This document shows positions 49,939 to 60,708 of a stretch of 64,000 nt of DNA, in pieces. The DNA is from Streptomyces sp. NBC_01476 (GTDB taxonomy: Bacteria > Actinomycetota > Actinomycetes > Streptomycetales > Streptomycetaceae), in NCBI RefSeq assembly GCF_036227265.1, contig NZ_CP109446.1:1687501-1751500 (forward strand), given 5' to 3'. The notes beneath the pieces were generated by a model. That model did not search any database and was not told the DNA's origin. It was given only the letters and a program-made list of their open reading frames with translations. A program made the translations under genes and the position numbers. The first letter of the stretch is position 1, and every line of letters begins with the position of its first letter.

Positions 49939-51171
49939 ATGGAACACATCACGCTCCTGATCGGAATCGTGATCGTCACCGCACTCGTGTTCGACTTCAC
50001 GAACGGTTTCCACGACACCGCGAACGCGATGGCCACCACCATCTCGACCGGTGCCATGGGGCCCCGGGTCGCGGTGGGCATGTCCGCGGTCCTCAACCTG
50101 GTCGGTGCCTTCCTCTCGGTCGAGGTCGCCAAGACGATCTCCGGCGGCATCGTGGACGAGTCGGCCGGCATCAGACCCGAGGTGATCTTCGCCGGGCTGG
50201 TCGGGGCGATCCTGTGGAATCTGCTGACCTGGCTGGCCGGCCTGCCGTCCAGTTCCTCGCACGCCCTCTTCGGCGGCCTGATCGGCGCCACCCTCGTCTC
50301 CGTCGGCACCCACGGGGTGAACGGCGACGCGGTCGTCATGAAGGTGCTGATCCCGGCGGTGGCGGCGCCCGTCGTGGCCGGTCTGGCCGCGATGCTCGCC
50401 ACCCGTCTCAGCTACCGGCTCGGCCGCAGGGCCGACCCCGGGGCGACCGCCAAGGGGTACCGGGCCGGGCAGATCGCCTCCGCCGCCCTGGTCTCGCTCG
50501 CCCACGGCACCAATGACGCGCAGAAGACCATGGGTGTCATCACCCTGGCACTGATCACCGGCGGCGCCATCGCCCCGGACTCCGACCCGCCGCTGTGGGT
50601 CATCGTCACCGCGGGCAGCGCGATAGCGCTGGGCACCTATCTCGGCGGCTGGCGGATCATCCGCACCATGGGCCGCGGGCTCACCGACATCGAACCGCAG
50701 CAGGGCTTCAGCGCGCAGACCGGCGCGGCCGTCACCATCCTCACCTCCTCCCACCTCGGGTTCGCCCTGTCCACCACCCAGGTCTGCTCGGGCGCGGTGC
50801 TCGGCGCGGGCGTGGGGCGGCGCGGGTCGGTGGTGCGCTGGGGCACCGCAGGCCGGATGGTCGTGGCCTGGGGCCTCACCCTGCCCGCCGCGGGACTGGT
50901 CGCCGCGGGGGCCGCGCTGCTGGCGGACCGCGGGAACTGGGGTATCGCCGCGGTCGCGGTGATCGGCCTGGCGGGCTGCGCGGCGGTGTGGGCGGCGTCC
51001 AGGCGCCGGCCGGTCACCTACGCGAACGTCAATGACGTGGCGGCCACGGAGCCCGCGCGGCTTCCGGTGGCGCCCACCGCCGCCGCCCCGCTGCCGGCCG
51101 CCGGGTCCGCGGCGATCGCGGCGGTCATCCCGCCGCCGGCCACCCCCACCACCACGCCGACCACGGCCTGA
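49939..51171 (+). CDS. pitH2: PiT-type low-affinity phosphate transporter (PitH2-like)
   Basis: A 410-residue, ~10-helix inorganic phosphate:proton (metal-phosphate) symporter. The two PiT signatures are DFTNGFHDTANAMATTIST and SLAHGTNDAQKTMGV; GLPSSSSHALFGGLIGA also fits. A Pro/Ala-rich C-tail follows. In S. coelicolor the PhoP-regulated homologue here is pitH2. ATG 49939; a weak ribosome site suggests a strong promoter or leader-dependent start. The small gene at 51191 follows 19 bases after. Confidence 0.93.
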   Translation: MEHITLLIGIVIVTALVFDFTNGFHDTANAMATTISTGAMGPRVAVGMSAVLNLVGAFLSVEVAKTISGGIVDESAGIRPEVIFAGLVGAILWNLLTWLAGLPSSSSHALFGGLIGATLVSVGTHGVNGDAVVMKVLIPAVAAPVVAGLAAMLATRLSYRLGRRADPGATAKGYRAGQIASAALVSLAHGTNDAQKTMGVITLALITGGAIAPDSDPPLWVIVTAGSAIALGTYLGGWRIIRTMGRGLTDIEPQQGFSAQTGAAVTILTSSHLGFALSTTQVCSGAVLGAGVGRRGSVVRWGTAGRMVVAWGLTLPAAGLVAAGAALLADRGNWGIAAVAVIGLAGCAAVWAASRRRPVTYANVNDVAATEPARLPVAPTAAAPLPAAGSAAIAAVIPPPATPTTTPTTA

Positions 51172-51190
51172 ACCGCTGAGGACCCCTGTT

Positions 51191-51388
51191 ATGAGCATCG
51201 ACTGGCACGCCCTCGGCAGCGTCTTCGCCGTCACCCTCGTCGCCACCGTCGGCCTGGTCGGCGTCTTCACCCTCGGCGTGGTCGGCCTCTCCCGGCAGAC
51301 CGCGGCGCTCACCCGTACCGGCGCCTGCCTGTGCTTCGCCGCCTGCGCGGCGGCGGTCGGCTACGGCATCGACCTGATCGTCTCCTGA
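51191..51388 (+). CDS. Small membrane protein downstream of the PiT gene (65 aa)
   Basis: Two hydrophobic helices (LGSVFAVTLVATVGLVGVFTLGVVG and ACLCFAACAAAVGYGIDLIV), short and Cys-containing. It is not a known domain but is conserved behind PiT genes in streptomycetes as I recall. ATG 51191 follows GAGGACC at a good distance. Likely co-transcribed with, and accessory to, the phosphate transporter. Confidence 0.75.
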   Translation: MSIDWHALGSVFAVTLVATVGLVGVFTLGVVGLSRQTAALTRTGACLCFAACAAAVGYGIDLIVS

Positions 51389-51474
51389 CCCCCCGGCCGG
51401 CGCGGCCGGCGCGTGTGCCGCTCACCACACTCCGTCCCCGCAGGTCAAGGGCAGGTTGACGGGCTTTGGCGGGC

Positions 51475-51645
51475 GTGGTGAACTGCCGGGAGCCATACGG
51501 CGGCAGGAGAGGAAGTCCGGTGCGAATCCGGCGCGGTCCCGCCACTGTCACCGGGGAGTGCACTCCCAACCCGAACGTCACGGCCGGCTGGTCCGGCTGG
51601 AAGACCGGGAGTGCGTTGATCCGGGAGCCAGGAGACTCTCACCGC
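51475..51645 (+). promoter_or_regulatory. Cobalamin (adenosylcobalamin) riboswitch
   Basis: The hallmark GGAAGTCCGGTGCGAATCC core (51511-51529), then GCCACTG (51541) and the B12 box AGCCAGGAGACT (51627-51638) occur in canonical order. A P1-like stem GTGGTGA (51475-51481)/TCACCGC (51639-51645) closes it. It should repress the downstream B12 operon when coenzyme B12 is plentiful, by hiding a downstream ribosome site or by termination; no clear terminator follows. This explains most of the 388-bp gap after the small membrane gene. Confidence 0.93.
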
Positions 51646-51691
51646 CGGTCACGTCGAGCCAGGGCGCGGACCCTGAGTGAGGACCCATGCC

Positions 51692-51772
51692 ATGCCCGGC
51701 ACGCGCGTACGCGAACGTCTCTGTGAACGGCCTTACGGTCCTTTTCCCGCCCGGAGCGTGACGGCGGTCTGA
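51692..51772 (+). CDS. Possible 26-codon leader ORF between riboswitch and cobD
   Basis: ATG 51692 follows GAGGACC and is read MPGTRVRERLCERPYGPFPA-type to a TGA at 51770-51772, four bases before the cobD ATG. cobD has no ribosome site of its own, so translation of this frame could deliver ribosomes to cobD. It has no recognisable homology, and chance is quite possible. Confidence 0.35.
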   Translation: MPGTRVRERLCERPYGPFPARSVTAV

Positions 51773-51776
51773 GCTG

Positions 51777-52775
51777 ATGCGTGCCGATCGCGTGTTCGCG
51801 TACGGTGCCACGCTCGGCTTTCTCGGCGATCTCGTCGCGGGCGACCCGCGCCGCGGCCACCCGGTCGCGGGGTTCGGCCGGGCGGCGGGCGCGCTGGAGC
51901 GCCGGATGTGGCGGGACGACCGCGGCAGCGGCGCGGCCTTCGCCGCGCTGAGCTTCGGCGGGGCGCTGGGCTGCGCCGCGCTCGCCGGGCGGGCGCTGCG
52001 CGGCTCCCCTGTGCTGTCGGCCGGGCTCACCGCGCTCACCACCTGGTCGGTGCTGGGCGGTACGTCGCTGGCCCGCGAGGCGCGGCTGGTGGCGGCGGCG
52101 CTGGAGGCGGGGGATCTCGCGGCGGCCCGGCGGCGGCTTCCGCATCTGTGCGGACGGGACCCGCAGGGGCTGGACGCCGACGGGATCGCCCGGGCGGTGG
52201 TCGAGTCGGTCGCCGAGAACACCTCGGACGCCGTGGTGGGGGCGCTGGTCTGGGGCGCCCTCGGCGGGGTGCCGGGACTGGTGGGCTTCCGCGCGGCCAA
52301 CACCCTGGACGCCATGGTCGGCCACAAATCCCCCCGCCATCTGCGCTTCGGCTGGGCCGCGGCCCGCCTCGACGACGTGCTGGGCTACCCGGGGGCCCGC
52401 CTCACCGCCTGCCTCGCGGTGCTGGCCGGGGGCGCGCCCCGCGCCGCGCTGCGCACCTGGCGGCAGGACGCCCGCCGCCATCCCAGCCCCAACGCGGGCC
52501 CGGTGGAAGCCGCGTTCGCCGGCGCCCTCCGGCTCCGCCTGGGCGGCACCCTGTCCTACGCGGGCCGCACCGAGCACCGCCCGGTCATGGGGGCCTGCTT
52601 CTCCCCGCCCGGCCCGCCGGACATCGAACGCGCCGTCCGCCTGTCCCGGCGGGTCAACGCCCTTGCCCTGGCCGTCTGCGTCGCCGCCTCCGCGGTCGCC
52701 GGCCGCCGCAGGTCCGGCCGGCCGGGGTTCGCCGCCGTGCCGGCACGGCCGCGGCAGCGAGGGGGCATCCGGTGA
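51777..52775 (+). CDS. cobD: Adenosylcobinamide-phosphate synthase CobD/CbiB
   Basis: A 332-residue membrane enzyme that attaches the aminopropanol linker to adenosylcobyric acid. Features: [23 protein letters not shown] near the N-terminus, [44 protein letters not shown] and [21 protein letters not shown] 51777 lacks a clear ribosome site. It is the first gene after the riboswitch; its stop overlaps cobQ (GTGA). Confidence 0.94.
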   Translation: MRADRVFAYGATLGFLGDLVAGDPRRGHPVAGFGRAAGALERRMWRDDRGSGAAFAALSFGGALGCAALAGRALRGSPVLSAGLTALTTWSVLGGTSLAREARLVAAALEAGDLAAARRRLPHLCGRDPQGLDADGIARAVVESVAENTSDAVVGALVWGALGGVPGLVGFRAANTLDAMVGHKSPRHLRFGWAAARLDDVLGYPGARLTACLAVLAGGAPRAALRTWRQDARRHPSPNAGPVEAAFAGALRLRLGGTLSYAGRTEHRPVMGACFSPPGPPDIERAVRLSRRVNALALAVCVAASAVAGRRRSGRPGFAAVPARPRQRGGIR

Positions 52776-54277
52776 AGGGACTGCTGATCGCCGGTACGAC
52801 CAGTGACGCCGGCAAGAGCGTGCTCACCGCGGGGATCTGCCGCTACCTGGTCCGCCAGGGCGTGCGGGTCGCCCCGTTCAAGGGCCAGAACATGTCGCTG
52901 AACTCCTTCGTGACGAAGGAGGGCGCCGAGATCGGCCGGGCGCAGGCCATGCAGGCGCGGGCCGCCCGGGTGGAACCCACCGCGCTGATGAACCCGGTGC
53001 TGCTCAAGCCCGGCAGCGACCGGAGCAGCCAGGTGATCGTGCTGGGCACGGCGGTCGGCGAGCTGAGCGCCCGCGGCTACCACGGCGGCCGGCAGGCCGA
53101 GTTGCTCGACACCGTGGTGGGGTGCCTGGAGGAGCTGGGGGCCGCCTACGACGCCGTGATCTGCGAGGGCGCCGGCAGCCCCACCGAGATCAATCTGCGC
53201 CGCACCGACATCGTCAACATGGCCCTGGCCCGCCGCGCCCACCTGCCCACCCTGGTGGTGGGCGACATCGACCGGGGCGGGGTCTTCGCCTCCTTCTTCG
53301 GCACCACCGCCCTGCTCTCCCCCGCCGACCAGGCCCTGATCTGCGGCTATGTCGTCAACAAATTCCGCGGCGACCCGGCCCTGCTCCAGCCCGGCCTCGA
53401 CATGCTGCGGGGGCTCACCGGCCGCCCCACCCTCGGCGTGCTGCCGTACACCCACGGGCTCGGCATCGACGAGGAGGACGGCCTGCGGGTGTCGCTGCGC
53501 GGCGCCGTCCGCGCGTCGGTGGTGGCTGCCCCGCACGGCCAGGACCTGCTGCGAGTCGCGGTCGCCGCGGTCCCCCTGATGTCCAACTTCACCGACGTGG
53601 ATGCCCTCGCCGCGGAACCGGGCGTCGTCGTCCGGTTCGTGGACCGCCCGCAGGAGCTGGCGGACGCCGACCTGGTGGTGCTGCCCGGCACCCGCGGCAC
53701 TGTCCGCGCGCTGGAATGGCTGCACGCCCGGGGCCTCGCCGACGCGATCCGGCGGCGTGCCGCGGAGGGCCGCCCGGTGCTCGGGGTGTGCGGCGGCTTC
53801 CAGATGCTCGCCGAACGCATCGACGACGACGTGGAGTCGAGGGCGGGTACGGTCCCGGGCCTCGGACTGCTGCCGGTGCGGGTCAGGTTCGCGGCCGGCA
53901 AGACGCTGGCCCGGCCGGTGGGCAGCGCCTACGGCGAGCCGGTGGCGGGTTACGAGATCCACCACGGGGTGGCCGAACTGCTCGGTGGCGGCGAGGAGTT
54001 CCTGGACGGCTGCCGGGTCGGCGCGGTCTGGGGCACGCACTGGCACGGTTCGCTGGAGAGCGACGCCTTCCGCCGGGCGTTCCTGCGCGAGGTGGCGGCG
54101 GTCGCCGGCCGGCGGTTCGTACCGGCGCCGGACACGTCCTTCGAGGCGCTGCGCGAGGCGCAGCTGGACCTGCTCGGCGACCTGGTCGAGGAGCACATGG
54201 ACACCGCCGCACTGCTGCGGCTCATCGAGGACGGCGCGCCCGCCGGCCTCCCCTTCATCGCACCGGGGGCACCATGA
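52772..54277 (+). CDS. cobQ: Cobyric acid synthase CobQ
   Basis: A 501-residue amidotransferase that adds four amides to adenosylcobyrinic acid a,c-diamide. P-loop [15 protein letters not shown] at the N-terminus, [24 protein letters not shown], and a class I GATase-like C-terminal domain with the nucleophile Cys in [11 protein letters not shown] and a late HWHGSLE. It starts in the cobD stop (GTGA) and ends in the cobN start (ATGA), so translation is coupled on both sides. Confidence 0.96.
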   Translation: MKGLLIAGTTSDAGKSVLTAGICRYLVRQGVRVAPFKGQNMSLNSFVTKEGAEIGRAQAMQARAARVEPTALMNPVLLKPGSDRSSQVIVLGTAVGELSARGYHGGRQAELLDTVVGCLEELGAAYDAVICEGAGSPTEINLRRTDIVNMALARRAHLPTLVVGDIDRGGVFASFFGTTALLSPADQALICGYVVNKFRGDPALLQPGLDMLRGLTGRPTLGVLPYTHGLGIDEEDGLRVSLRGAVRASVVAAPHGQDLLRVAVAAVPLMSNFTDVDALAAEPGVVVRFVDRPQELADADLVVLPGTRGTVRALEWLHARGLADAIRRRAAEGRPVLGVCGGFQMLAERIDDDVESRAGTVPGLGLLPVRVRFAAGKTLARPVGSAYGEPVAGYEIHHGVAELLGGGEEFLDGCRVGAVWGTHWHGSLESDAFRRAFLREVAAVAGRRFVPAPDTSFEALREAQLDLLGDLVEEHMDTAALLRLIEDGAPAGLPFIAPGAP

Positions 54278-57200
54278 CCACCGTTCTGCTGCTGTCCACC
54301 GCCGACACCGACCTGCTCGCGGCGCGGGCCGCCGCCGGAGCCGCGTACCGCATCGGCAACCCCTCGCGGGTGGACCCGGACAGCGAACTGCCGGCCCTGC
54401 TGGACGGGGCGGACCTGGCGGTCGTCCGGCTGCTGGGCGGGCGCCGCGCCTGGGAGCGCGGTCTTGAGGTGCTGGCCGCCTCGGGCGTGCCGACGGTGCT
54501 GCTGGGCGGCGAGCCGGTGCCCGACGCGGAGCTGATGGCGCTGTCGTCGGTGCCGGCCGGCGTCGTCGCGGAGGCGCTGCGCTATCTGGTGGCCGGCGGT
54601 CCCGGCAACCTCGCCGAACTCGCCCGTTTCCTCTCCGACACCGTGCTGATGAGCGGGGAGGGCTTCGAACCACCGCACGCCATGCCGGAGTTCGGCCGGC
54701 ACGGGTCCTTCGCCCAGCGGGACGGCCGGCCGACGGTCGCGGTGCTCTTCTACCGGGCACACGAACTCTCCGGCAACACCGGCTTCGTGGAGACCCTGTG
54801 CGAGGCGATCGAGGCGAAGGGCGCCAACGCGCTGCCGGTGTACTGCGGTTCGCTGCGCGGCCTGGCGGAGACGCAGCGGACGGCGGAGGCCGCGTCCGAC
54901 GGGGCACCCGACGGCGACGGCCTGTACGACCTGCTGGGCCGGGCCGACGCGATCATCACCACAGTGCTGGCGGCGGGCGGCACGGTCGCGTCCGAGGCGA
55001 GCGCGGGCGGCGACGACGAGACCTGGGACATCGGGGCGCTCGCCGACCTCGACGTGCCGGTCATCCAGGGGCTGTGCCTGACCTCCTCCCGCAAGACCTG
55101 GCAGGAGTCGAACGCGGCCCTGTCCCCGATGGACGCGGCGATGCAGGTGGCGATCCCGGAGTTCGACGGCCGGCTGATCACCGTGCCGTTCTCCTTCAAG
55201 GAGACCGGCGAGGGCGATGTGCCGGTGTACGTGGCCGATCCGGAGCGCGCCGCGCGGGTCGCCGGGATCGCGGTGCGGCACGCGGCCTTGAAGTACACCC
55301 CCAACGCCGAGAAGAAAATCGCCCTGGTCTTCACCGCGTACCCGACGAAGCACTCCCGGGTCGGCAACGCGGTCGGCCTCGACACGCCCGCCTCCGCCGT
55401 CCGGCTGCTGCACGCCCTGCGCGCGGCGGGGTACACCACCGGTGATTTCCCCGACGACGGCGACGAGCTGATCCACCGGCTGATCGCGGCCGGCGGCCAC
55501 GACGTGGAGTGGCTGACCGAGGAGCAGCTGGCCGCCGCGCCCGCCCGGGTGCCGGTGGCCGACTACCGGCGCTGGTTCGGCACGCTGGACGAGGAGTTGC
55601 GGGCCGGCATGCTCACCCACTGGGGCGAGCCGCCCGGTTCGCTCTACGTGGACGGCGAGGACATCGTGCTGGCGTCCCTGCGGTTCGGCAATGTGGTGAT
55701 CATGATCCAGCCGCCGCGCGGCTTCGGGGAGAACCCGATCGCGATCTACCACGACCCCGACATGCCGCCCTCGCACCACTACCTGGCCTCGTACCGCTGG
55801 CTCGACCACACCTTCGGCGCCGACGCCATCGTCCACCTCGGCAAGCACGGCACCATGGAGTGGCTGCCCGGCAAGGGACTCGGCCTGTCCGCGGGCTGCG
55901 CGCCGGACGCCGTACTGGGTGAACTCCCCCTGGTCTACCCGTTCATCGTCAACGACCCGGGCGAGGGCACCCAGGCCAAGCGGCGCGGCCACGCCACCGT
56001 GGTGGACCACCTGGTACCGCCGATGGCCCGCGCCGACTCCTACGGCGACCTGGCGAAGCTGGAGCAACTGCTCGACGAGTACGCCATGGTGAACGATCTC
56101 GACCCGGCGAAGGCGCCGGCGATCCGCAGCCGGATCTGGACCCTGGTGCGGGCCGCCGAACTCCACCACGACCTGCACGTGGACGAGCAGCCGGGCGAGG
56201 ACGACTTCAGCGACTTCGTGCTCCATGTGGACGGCTGGCTCTGCGAGATCAAGGACGTCCAGATCAGGGACGGCCTGCACATCCTGGGCGGCGGCCCGGT
56301 GGCCGAGGCGCGGGTCAACCTGGTGCTGGCGGTGCTCCGTTCGGCCCAGGTGTGGGGCGGCGTCGGGGCCGCGCTGCCCGGGCTGCGGGCGGCGCTCGCC
56401 GAACGGTTCGGGCTGGTGGAGAAGGAGTTGCTGGCCGAACCCGGCGCCCGGGTCGCGGTTCCGGAGGCACTGACCGCCGTCGCGGAAGGACCCGCGCGGA
56501 CCGCCTCGGACACCGTCGACCTGCTGGAGCAGGTGGCCCGGCGGCTCGCCGAGGCGATGGAGGCGGCCGGCTGGGCGCCGGGCGCCGCCCCCGGGGTGGT
56601 CTCGGACGCGCTGGGCGGACTCGACGTGCCGGACGCGGTGCGGGTGCTGGAGTTCGCGGGCACCGAGGTCGTACCGCGGCTGGCGCGTACCACCGACGAG
56701 ATCGACCACATCCTGCGGGCGCTGCGCGGCGGTTACGTCCCGGCCGGCCCGTCCGGCTCGCCCACCCGCGGGCTGGTCAACGTGCTGCCCACCGGCCGCA
56801 ACTTCTACTCCGTCGACCCCAAGGCGATCCCCTCCCGCCTCGCCTGGGACGTCGGCACCGCGCTGGCGGACTCGCTGCTGGCCCGGCACCTCGCCGACAC
56901 CGGCGCCTATCCGAAGTCGGTCGGGCTGACCGTCTGGGGCACGTCCTGCATGCGCACCCAGGGCGACGACATCGCGGAGATCCTGGCACTGCTGGGCTGC
57001 CGCCCGGTGTGGGACGACGCGTCCCGGCGGGTCACCGGCTTCGAGGTGATCGGGGCCGCGGAGCTGGGCCGCCCCCGGATCGACGTCACCGTCCGCATCT
57101 CCGGCTTCTTCCGTGACGCCTTCCCGCATGTGGTCGCCCTGGTGGACGACGCGGTCCGCGCGGTCGCCGAACTCGACGAACCCGCCGAGGTGAACTACGT

Positions 57201-57978
57201 CCGCGCGCACGCCGACGAGGACACCCTCGCGCACGGCGACCGCCGCCGGGCCACCGCGCGCGTGTTCGGCTCCAAGCCGGGCGCGTACGGGGCCGGTCTG
57301 CTGCCGCTGATCGACGCGCGCAACTGGCGCTCCGACGCGGACCTCGCCGAGGTCTACGCGGTCTGGGGCGGTTACGCCTACGGCCGCGGCCTGGACGGGC
57401 GGGCCGCGCGGGGCGACATGGAGGCGGCGTTCCGGCGGATCCAGATCGCGGCGAAGAACGTCGACACACGCGAGCACGACATCGCCGACGCGGACGACTA
57501 CTTCCAGTACCACGGCGGCATGGTGGCGATGGTCCGGCACCTGACCGGGACCTCACCGGAGGCGTACGTCGGTGACAGCGCGCTGACCGACCAGGTGCGC
57601 ACGCGGACCCTCGGGGAGGAGACGCACCGGGTGTTCCGGGCGCGGGTGGTCAACCCGCGCTGGATGGCGGCGATGCGCCGGCACGGCTACAAGGGCGCCT
57701 TCGAGATGGCGGCGACCGTCGACTACCTCTTCGGGTACGACGCGACGGCCGGCGTGGTGGACGACTGGATGTACGAGAAGCTCGCCGCCGAGTACGTCTT
57801 CGACCCGGAGAACCAGGAGTTCATGAAGCGGTCGAATCCATGGGCGCTGCGGGGGATTTCCGAGCGGCTGCTGGAGGCGGCGGACCGCGGCCTCTGGGAG
57901 AACCCCGACCCGGCCACGCTCGACCGCCTCCGCGAGATGTATCTCGCCCTCGAAGGCGATCTGGAGGGCGACGCGTGA
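54274..57978 (+). CDS. cobN: Cobaltochelatase large subunit CobN
   Basis: A 1234-residue ChlH/CobN-family subunit that holds hydrogenobyrinic acid a,c-diamide during ATP-dependent cobalt insertion. Characteristic segments: [103 protein letters not shown] and [21 protein letters not shown]. Presence of CobN implies the aerobic (late cobalt insertion) B12 route. It starts in the cobQ stop; a 106-nt gap follows. Confidence 0.97.
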   Translation: MTTVLLLSTADTDLLAARAAAGAAYRIGNPSRVDPDSELPALLDGADLAVVRLLGGRRAWERGLEVLAASGVPTVLLGGEPVPDAELMALSSVPAGVVAEALRYLVAGGPGNLAELARFLSDTVLMSGEGFEPPHAMPEFGRHGSFAQRDGRPTVAVLFYRAHELSGNTGFVETLCEAIEAKGANALPVYCGSLRGLAETQRTAEAASDGAPDGDGLYDLLGRADAIITTVLAAGGTVASEASAGGDDETWDIGALADLDVPVIQGLCLTSSRKTWQESNAALSPMDAAMQVAIPEFDGRLITVPFSFKETGEGDVPVYVADPERAARVAGIAVRHAALKYTPNAEKKIALVFTAYPTKHSRVGNAVGLDTPASAVRLLHALRAAGYTTGDFPDDGDELIHRLIAAGGHDVEWLTEEQLAAAPARVPVADYRRWFGTLDEELRAGMLTHWGEPPGSLYVDGEDIVLASLRFGNVVIMIQPPRGFGENPIAIYHDPDMPPSHHYLASYRWLDHTFGADAIVHLGKHGTMEWLPGKGLGLSAGCAPDAVLGELPLVYPFIVNDPGEGTQAKRRGHATVVDHLVPPMARADSYGDLAKLEQLLDEYAMVNDLDPAKAPAIRSRIWTLVRAAELHHDLHVDEQPGEDDFSDFVLHVDGWLCEIKDVQIRDGLHILGGGPVAEARVNLVLAVLRSAQVWGGVGAALPGLRAALAERFGLVEKELLAEPGARVAVPEALTAVAEGPARTASDTVDLLEQVARRLAEAMEAAGWAPGAAPGVVSDALGGLDVPDAVRVLEFAGTEVVPRLARTTDEIDHILRALRGGYVPAGPSGSPTRGLVNVLPTGRNFYSVDPKAIPSRLAWDVGTALADSLLARHLADTGAYPKSVGLTVWGTSCMRTQGDDIAEILALLGCRPVWDDASRRVTGFEVIGAAELGRPRIDVTVRISGFFRDAFPHVVALVDDAVRAVAELDEPAEVNYVRAHADEDTLAHGDRRRATARVFGSKPGAYGAGLLPLIDARNWRSDADLAEVYAVWGGYAYGRGLDGRAARGDMEAAFRRIQIAAKNVDTREHDIADADDYFQYHGGMVAMVRHLTGTSPEAYVGDSALTDQVRTRTLGEETHRVFRARVVNPRWMAAMRRHGYKGAFEMAATVDYLFGYDATAGVVDDWMYEKLAAEYVFDPENQEFMKRSNPWALRGISERLLEAADRGLWENPDPATLDRLREMYLALEGDLEGDA

Positions 57979-58084
57979 ACCGCCGTGCCACGAACCGACG
58001 TTCCACCACCGCCGCCCCAGGCGCCGCGTACGCCGCGGGCAGGACCGCGGACACGTGCCGTACTACGGAAGGCGAGGACCGATC

Positions 58085-60112
58085 GTGAGCAGCCCGTACC
58101 CGTTCAGTGCCCTGGTGGGCCAGGAGGAGCTGCGGCTCGCGCTGGTGCTCAACGCCGTGAGCCCCGCGGTCGGCGGCGTGCTGGTCCGCGGCGAGAAGGG
58201 CACCGCGAAGAGCACCGCGGTCAGGGCCCTGACCTCGCTGCTGCCGGCGGTCACGGTCGTCGCGGGGTGCAGGTTCAGCTGCGACCCCGCGGCCGCGGAC
58301 CCGCACTGCCCGGACGGCCCGCACGACCCCGCCACCCGGGGATCGGAGCGGCCCGCGCGGATGGTGGAGCTGCCGGTCGGCGCCTCCGAGGACCGGCTCG
58401 TCGGCGCCCTGGACATCGAACGCGCCCTGTCAGAAGGCGTGAAGGCCTTCGAACCCGGCCTGCTCGCGGCGGCACACCGCGGCATCCTCTACGTCGACGA
58501 AGTGAACCTGCTCCACGACCACTTGGTCGACCTGCTGCTGGACGCCGCCGCGATGGGGGCGAGTTACGTCGAGCGGGAAGGCGTCTCCGTACGGCACGCC
58601 GCACGCTTCCTGCTGGTCGGCACGATGAACCCCGAAGAGGGCGAACTGCGCCCGCAGTTGCTGGACCGCTTCGGCCTGACCGTGGAGGTCGCGGCCTCCC
58701 GGGAGACCGACGAACGGGTGGAGGTCGTCCGCCGCCGGCTCGCGTACGACGCCGATCCGGCGGGCTTCGCGGCGCGGTGGGCCGCCGAGGAGGAAGCGGT
58801 AAGGGACCGGATCGCCGCCGCCCGGCGGCTGCTGCCCGATGTGCGGCTCGGCGACAGCGCGCTGCGGCAGATCGCCGCCACCTGCGCCGCCTTCGAGGTG
58901 GACGGCATGCGCGCCGACATCGTGATGGCGCGTACCGCCACCGCGCTGGCCGCCTGGGCGGGCCGTACCGTCGTACTCGCCGAGGACGTACGCCGGGCGG
59001 CGCTGCTGGCGCTGCCGCACCGGCGCCGCCGCAACCCGTTCGACGCGCCCGGCCTGGACGAGGAGAAGCTGGACGAGACGCTGGAGCGGGAACGCGGCGA
59101 GGGCGACGGCGAAGGCGACGACGATCCGGACCCCGGTCCCGGCGGCGGGCCCGAGGGTCCGGGCGGCGGCCCGCGCGACGGTGACGCGCCGCCCCAGGAC
59201 GGCCCCCGCCCCGGCCCCGGCACCGCCGGCGAGGACCCCGCCGGAGGCCAGGCCGGACCCGGCGGCCCCGGCGCCGCCCCGGAAGGACAGCCGCCCGCCG
59301 CCGCGGCCGACCCGTACAGGACCCGTCCCCTCACCGTGCCCGGCCTCGGTGAGGGCGCGGCCGGCCGGCGGTCGCGGGCCCGTACCGCGCACGGCCGTAC
59401 GACCGGGGCCAGGCGCCCCGGCGGAGCGCTCGGCAGGCTGCACCTGGCGGCGACGATCCAGGCCGCGGCGCCGTACCAGCGGGCCCGTGGCCGCAGCGGG
59501 CCCGGTCTGGTGGTGCGCCGCGACGACCTGCGGCAGGCCGTCCGGGAGGGCCGTGAGGGCAATCTCGTCCTCTTCGTCGTGGACGCGTCCGGCTCGATGG
59601 CGGCGCGGCAGCGCATGGGCGCCGTGAAAGGCGCGGTGCTGTCGCTGCTGCTCGACGCGTACCAGCGGCGGGACAAGGTCGGGCTGATCACCTTCCGGGG
59701 CAGCCGGGCCGACCTGGCGCTGCCGCCGACCTCGTCGGTGGACACCGGCGCCGCCCGGCTGGAGAAGCTGCCCACGGGGGGCCGCACCCCGCTGGCCGCG
59801 GGGCTGCTGAAGGCACACGAGGTGCTGCGGGTCGAGCGGCTGCGGGACGCCTCGCGCCGGCCGCTGCTGGTCGTGGTGACCGACGGCCGGGCCACCGGCG
59901 GCCCGGAGCCGGTGGCTCACGCGGCGCGTGCGGCGCGGCTGCTGGCCGCCGCCGGGACCGCGGCGGTGGTGGTGGACTGTGAGTCGGGCCCGGTGCGGCT
60001 CGGGCTGGCGGGCGCGCTGGCCGGGGAGCTGGGCGGACTCGCCGTCACGCTGGGGGAGTTGCGGGCGGACGCGGTGTCCGCACTGGTCAAGGACGTACGG
60101 AGGGCAGCCTGA
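58085..60112 (+). CDS. Cobaltochelatase AAA/VWA subunit (ChlI-ChlD fusion type)
   Basis: A 675-residue fusion. An N-terminal AAA+ ATPase (Walker A GEKGTAKST ~33-41; Walker B GILYVDEVNLL) is followed by an acidic, Gly/Pro-rich linker (~345-435) and a C-terminal von Willebrand A domain with the MIDAS motif DASGS at 500-504. It probably drives CobN as the chelatase motor in place of separate CobS and CobT. GTG 58085 follows GAGGACC. This is the one junction of the operon with a real gap (106 nt); its stop overlaps cobO (TGATG). Confidence 0.93.
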   Translation: MSSPYPFSALVGQEELRLALVLNAVSPAVGGVLVRGEKGTAKSTAVRALTSLLPAVTVVAGCRFSCDPAAADPHCPDGPHDPATRGSERPARMVELPVGASEDRLVGALDIERALSEGVKAFEPGLLAAAHRGILYVDEVNLLHDHLVDLLLDAAAMGASYVEREGVSVRHAARFLLVGTMNPEEGELRPQLLDRFGLTVEVAASRETDERVEVVRRRLAYDADPAGFAARWAAEEEAVRDRIAAARRLLPDVRLGDSALRQIAATCAAFEVDGMRADIVMARTATALAAWAGRTVVLAEDVRRAALLALPHRRRRNPFDAPGLDEEKLDETLERERGEGDGEGDDDPDPGPGGGPEGPGGGPRDGDAPPQDGPRPGPGTAGEDPAGGQAGPGGPGAAPEGQPPAAAADPYRTRPLTVPGLGEGAAGRRSRARTAHGRTTGARRPGGALGRLHLAATIQAAAPYQRARGRSGPGLVVRRDDLRQAVREGREGNLVLFVVDASGSMAARQRMGAVKGAVLSLLLDAYQRRDKVGLITFRGSRADLALPPTSSVDTGAARLEKLPTGGRTPLAAGLLKAHEVLRVERLRDASRRPLLVVVTDGRATGGPEPVAHAARAARLLAAAGTAAVVVDCESGPVRLGLAGALAGELGGLAVTLGELRADAVSALVKDVRRAA

Positions 60113-60708
60113 TGCCGCAGGGACAGCCTGCCGCGGTGCCCGACGACGGACTGACGACCCGGCAGCGCCGCAACCGGCCGCTGACGATCGTGCACACCGG
60201 CATCGGCAAGGGCAAGTCGACGGCTGCCTTCGGGCTCGCCCTGCGGGCCTGGAACCAGGGCTGGCCGGTCGGGGTGTTCCAGTTCGTCAAGTCGGCCAAG
60301 TGGAAGGTCGGTGAGGAACGGGCGCTGCGGGTCCTCGGCGCCTCCGGCGAGGGCGGCACGGTCGCCTGGCACAAGATGGGCGAGGGCTGGTCGTGGGTCC
60401 AGCGCTCGATCGAGGACAGCCAGGAGGCGGCGCGCGAGGGCTGGGCACAGGTCAGGCGCGATCTGGCCGCCGAGACCTACCGGCTGTACGTACTGGACGA
60501 GTTCGCGTACCCGATGCACTGGGGGTGGGTCGACACCGCCGAGGTCGTGGCGGTGCTGCGGGACCGCCCGGGCACCCAGCATGTCGTGATCACCGGCCGC
60601 AACGCGCCGCCGGAACTGCTCGGCGCGGCCGACCTCGTCACCGAGATGTCGAAGGTCAAGCACCCCATGGACGTGGGCCAGAAGGGCCAGCGGGGCATCG
60701 AGTGGTGA
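60112..60708 (+). CDS. cobO: Cob(I)yrinic acid a,c-diamide adenosyltransferase CobO
   Basis: A 198-residue ATP:corrinoid adenosyltransferase of the BtuR/CobA type: P-loop GIGKGKST (30-37), FQFVKSAKWKVGEERAL, WSWVQRSIEDSQEAA, LYVLDEFAYPMHWGW and VVITGRNAPPELL. It forms the Co-C bond of adenosylcobalamin. TGATG overlap with the chelatase gene upstream and GTGA overlap with cobB downstream. Confidence 0.97.
   Translation: MPQGQPAAVPDDGLTTRQRRNRPLTIVHTGIGKGKSTAAFGLALRAWNQGWPVGVFQFVKSAKWKVGEERALRVLGASGEGGTVAWHKMGEGWSWVQRSIEDSQEAAREGWAQVRRDLAAETYRLYVLDEFAYPMHWGWVDTAEVVAVLRDRPGTQHVVITGRNAPPELLGAADLVTEMSKVKHPMDVGQKGQRGIEW

Noticed and set aside
51456-51484. TTGACG ... TGAACT promoter for the B12 operon
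   Set aside because: It would start transcription inside the riboswitch 5' half, removing its closing stem.
53950-57540. Very long open frame on the minus strand opposite cobQ/cobN (about 1200 codons)
   Set aside because: It mirrors two strongly recognised genes. Composition is Arg/Val/Gly/His-rich without domain motifs, as expected of antisense frames in G+C-rich DNA.
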